From the NCBI GenBank assembly GCA_951799405.1, contig OX637356.1, forward strand, positions 11,369,229 through 11,433,228: a stretch of 64,000 bases of DNA. Reading direction: 5' to 3'. This DNA is from Agapetus fuscipes (Eukaryota > Arthropoda > Insecta > Trichoptera > Glossosomatidae). Within the stretch, counting starts at the first letter, position 1, and each line of letters begins with the position of its first letter. The notes beneath the pieces are model-generated. The model saw only the letters and a list, made by a program, of their open reading frames with translations. It was not told the origin of the DNA and made no database searches. Made by a program: the position numbers and the translations under genes. Positions 61,755-64,000 of the stretch are shown piece after piece.

Positions 61755-62040
61755 TGACCAGTTGTTGTCTAATGGTTACGCTACAGACTTGAAATCGAAA
61801 GTATTGGGTACGATTCCTAGCGGAGCGCAATATTATGTCATTGAATTTTCATTTTTTTCAAATATTCTTTCTTTATTTGTTTAACATACCAACATCGTTC
61901 ACAATAGTTCCTCAAGCTTAGCAACATTTGGGTCTTGCTTGCAAAATTGGTACTGACTACCGACAAACAAGCATGTAGAGCGCTGTTGAGGTGTGATTTA
62001 TACTAAAACAGCGCTCACCGAATAAATAGCATTTATTTAT
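61755..62040 (+). mobile_element. SINE family C, old but complete
   Basis: The head CCAGTTGTTGTCTAATGGTTACGC and B box GGTACGATTCCTAGCGG are followed by a short body and AGCGCTCACCGAATAAATAG. It is more diverged than other C copies. Confidence 0.75.
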
Positions 62041-62044
62041 TTAA

Positions 62045-63305
62045 ATGTGGTATAGTTTTATACCTTACTTTATAAACAAATAAGTTTATTTATATCCAGA
62101 TAGACACATACAATAATTTTTACTGACATATCATATTTTAATAATAATAGGTAGGTACTTAATATTATAAGTAATCGTTATTTAAGATCCTAAAAAATGT
62201 TAACATAGTTTGTTTTTGGAAAAATAACATAATACGTATTACCTACATAGAAAAATGTATGATTAAAATTGAAATATAAAAATGAACAAATATTTCTGTG
62301 CAACATTTTTTTAACACACATTTTTTTTTAGTATCCAAATTTGTACATTTATTCGGCCAAAAAAGATTGAAGCACAAAATTCATTTTCACATCAAATGCA
62401 CTTTTTGAAAGAACATTAATTTATTAACATTTAATCAATTTTACTCTGCTTTTTTTTTACAGAATGAATTAAATATTATTATCTAGGTACAGCGTTTTTT
62501 ATTGTTTAATATTCACATTTAACATAGCAATTATTATCATTATTTTCTAACATCCAAAGAAGCTTCCACGTTTAAAACAAATAATGAAATGAATATTAAC
62601 ATGCAAATTAAAATATTACATCTAATTCTACAGACATATAATTGCACTAAAATAACAAACAACCTATATTTTTTATAATTAAATATTGTATATTACTACT
62701 TAATTCATGTAAACTTTTTTTTTAAACAACAGAAAACAAAAATAAAAACCTACGTGTTGAAAAAATTACCTCCACAAAATTATTCATTTACTAAAAATTG
62801 TAATAATACATTCTACATTTTCCTAAAAGTTATTTTACTATGAAATATTTTTTTGTGTAACTATTTACATTTATTCCTAATTGTTTAGCAATACATATTT
62901 TTGTTTTAAATTCTCAATGTGCGATTATTTTGAATATTTTACTTATAATATGTACCCGTAATAATATATTTATACATTTTAATGTATTTTCCAAGCAATA
63001 AAAAAAATAGAAGTAGAAAATATTATGAAGTCTTCCATTCAGGTTACAATTTTTAGTTACAAATCATCCACTCACATATTCTCATAGAATTTCATATTAT
63101 TCATCCTTGTATTAAATATTTTTTCTTAAATTTATTTTTAAGTAAGTTACAATAGGAATACTCGCATTAAAATTTTAGGAATAAAAACATGTACTAATTT
63201 ACTTATAAAATGAACAATCCTTTAATTTTTTCAGAATTGAGATCCAAAAAAACAGACAGAGAGTATTGTTTTATTTTTCTTTTGAGCTTAAATAATTATT
63301 TACTT
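62045..63305. other. Very AT-rich DNA, no gene
   Basis: Nothing beyond AT-rich simple sequence could be recognised. Confidence 0.5.
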
Positions 63306-63308
63306 ATG

Positions 63309-63484
63309 ATGGGGCTTCCACACGCTTGCCAACCCATCTCAAGTCAAGCGCACAGTGTGTCGTCTAGAACATGCTAGCTGGACAAAATGAGTCCATTAGA
63401 CAAAATTTCGTCCAGCTAGCATGTTCTAGACGACACACTGTGCGCTTGACTTGAGATGGGTTGGCAAGCGTATGGAAGCCCCAT
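63309..63484. mobile_element. Foldback MITE, 75 bp arms, one mismatch
   Basis: ATGGGGCTTCCA-type ends and CAAGTCAAGCGCACAGTGTG-type interiors pair over 75 bp around a 26 bp loop. TGA on both sides of TGGGGC...GCCCCA is a possible 3 bp target duplication. GC content is far above the flanks. Confidence 0.75.
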
Positions 63485-63489
63485 GAGGA

Positions 63490-64000
63490 TAGAAAATACA
63501 CAAAAAATAAATGATTGAATGCTACAAATTAGATTCAAGGCTATATAAAATCAATCAGAAACAGTTTTAACCTAGAAAGGGAGTTTTTGAAATAATACAT
63601 ATCATATGTACTCAGTAGGTATGTTTAAAAAATGTATGTTGAATTTTGTTGCGTGTTTTTGTTTTTTTTTATGTTTTCTTTGATTCTTTTTATTGCTTTT
63701 TTATATTTTGTAAAAACGTGTTTTTGAGATATCTATGTATGTGTATATTTGATCTAAAAAATATGTGTCTTTTGTTATTTAAGCAGTTAAGCTTTCTCCT
63801 TACATTTATTTACGATCTAACACCCAAATATTTTGATAAATTAAAAACATTGAAAATTTTTGGTGAATAAAAAAAGTTACATTGTATTAAAAAATATAAA
63901 TTTATTTACTTCTCTGTCCCTTAATTCTATACATACTTGTTTTCCAAAATTTATATTTTTAAGTTTTATTAAAAAACATCTAGGTATATTTTTACGTGAA
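63490..64000. other. AT-rich DNA at the window end
   Basis: The frame at 63646-63870 is T-rich and low complexity, with no known domain. Confidence 0.45.

Overview
The window looks like non-coding chromosomal DNA from an insect or other arthropod. It is AT-rich (about two thirds A+T by eye), has no bacterial-style gene packing, and its longest open frames are 165 and 134 codons. The transposable-element set and the frequent AGGTACCTAC-type words suggest an insect, possibly a lepidopteran, but the species is not determined. I could not support any intact host protein-coding gene, true tRNA gene or true rRNA gene. Most open frames here are chance frames through repeats.

The DNA is built mainly from four short interspersed families, defined here by comparing copies within the window. 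Family A is a 250 bp SINE-like unit with a GATTATA-type tail and about 40 full or partial copies. Families B, C and D are tRNA-headed SINEs with roughly 25, 20 and 10 copies. Two family C copies carry a 5S rRNA-like segment directly in front of the tRNA-like head. The SINEs are inserted into each other and into DNA transposons, so the order of insertion can be read.

Layout: 1-1500 has a SINE B piece and a CpG-containing promoter or 5' UTR-like stretch. 1500-3500 has a hAT-like MITE and a decayed pogo-like transposon with 11 copies of a subterminal motif. 4500-9050 has nested A and D SINEs, a large hairpin, and a Foldback-like element (FB1). 9050-19000 is SINE dense with hammerhead-like motifs, a CR1/L2-type LINE end and a THAP-like fragment. 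19495-20636 is a hAT element with an 8 bp target-site duplication inside a family A copy. 21180-22660 has a LINE fragment, a TA-flanked MITE and a solo LTR. 23000-36000 is mixed, with MITEs and minisatellites. 37126-38078 is Foldback-like element FB3. 42480-45308 is FB2, interrupted by a 5S-tRNA SINE, two family A copies and a palindrome-rich hAT. 46000-59000 is again SINE dense. 59084-59394 is a piggyBac-type MITE. 60500-64000 is very AT-rich and almost free of recognisable repeats except one 176 bp hairpin.

The most interesting points are: a three-member Foldback-like family with matching 8-12 bp flanking direct repeats and CACGACA termini, each with SINE DNA in its loop; a recurring hammerhead-ribozyme-like layout at several sites, similar to motifs known from Penelope-like elements; the composite 5S-tRNA SINE; and a hAT element containing one module in plus, minus, plus order that forms two overlapping giant palindromes.
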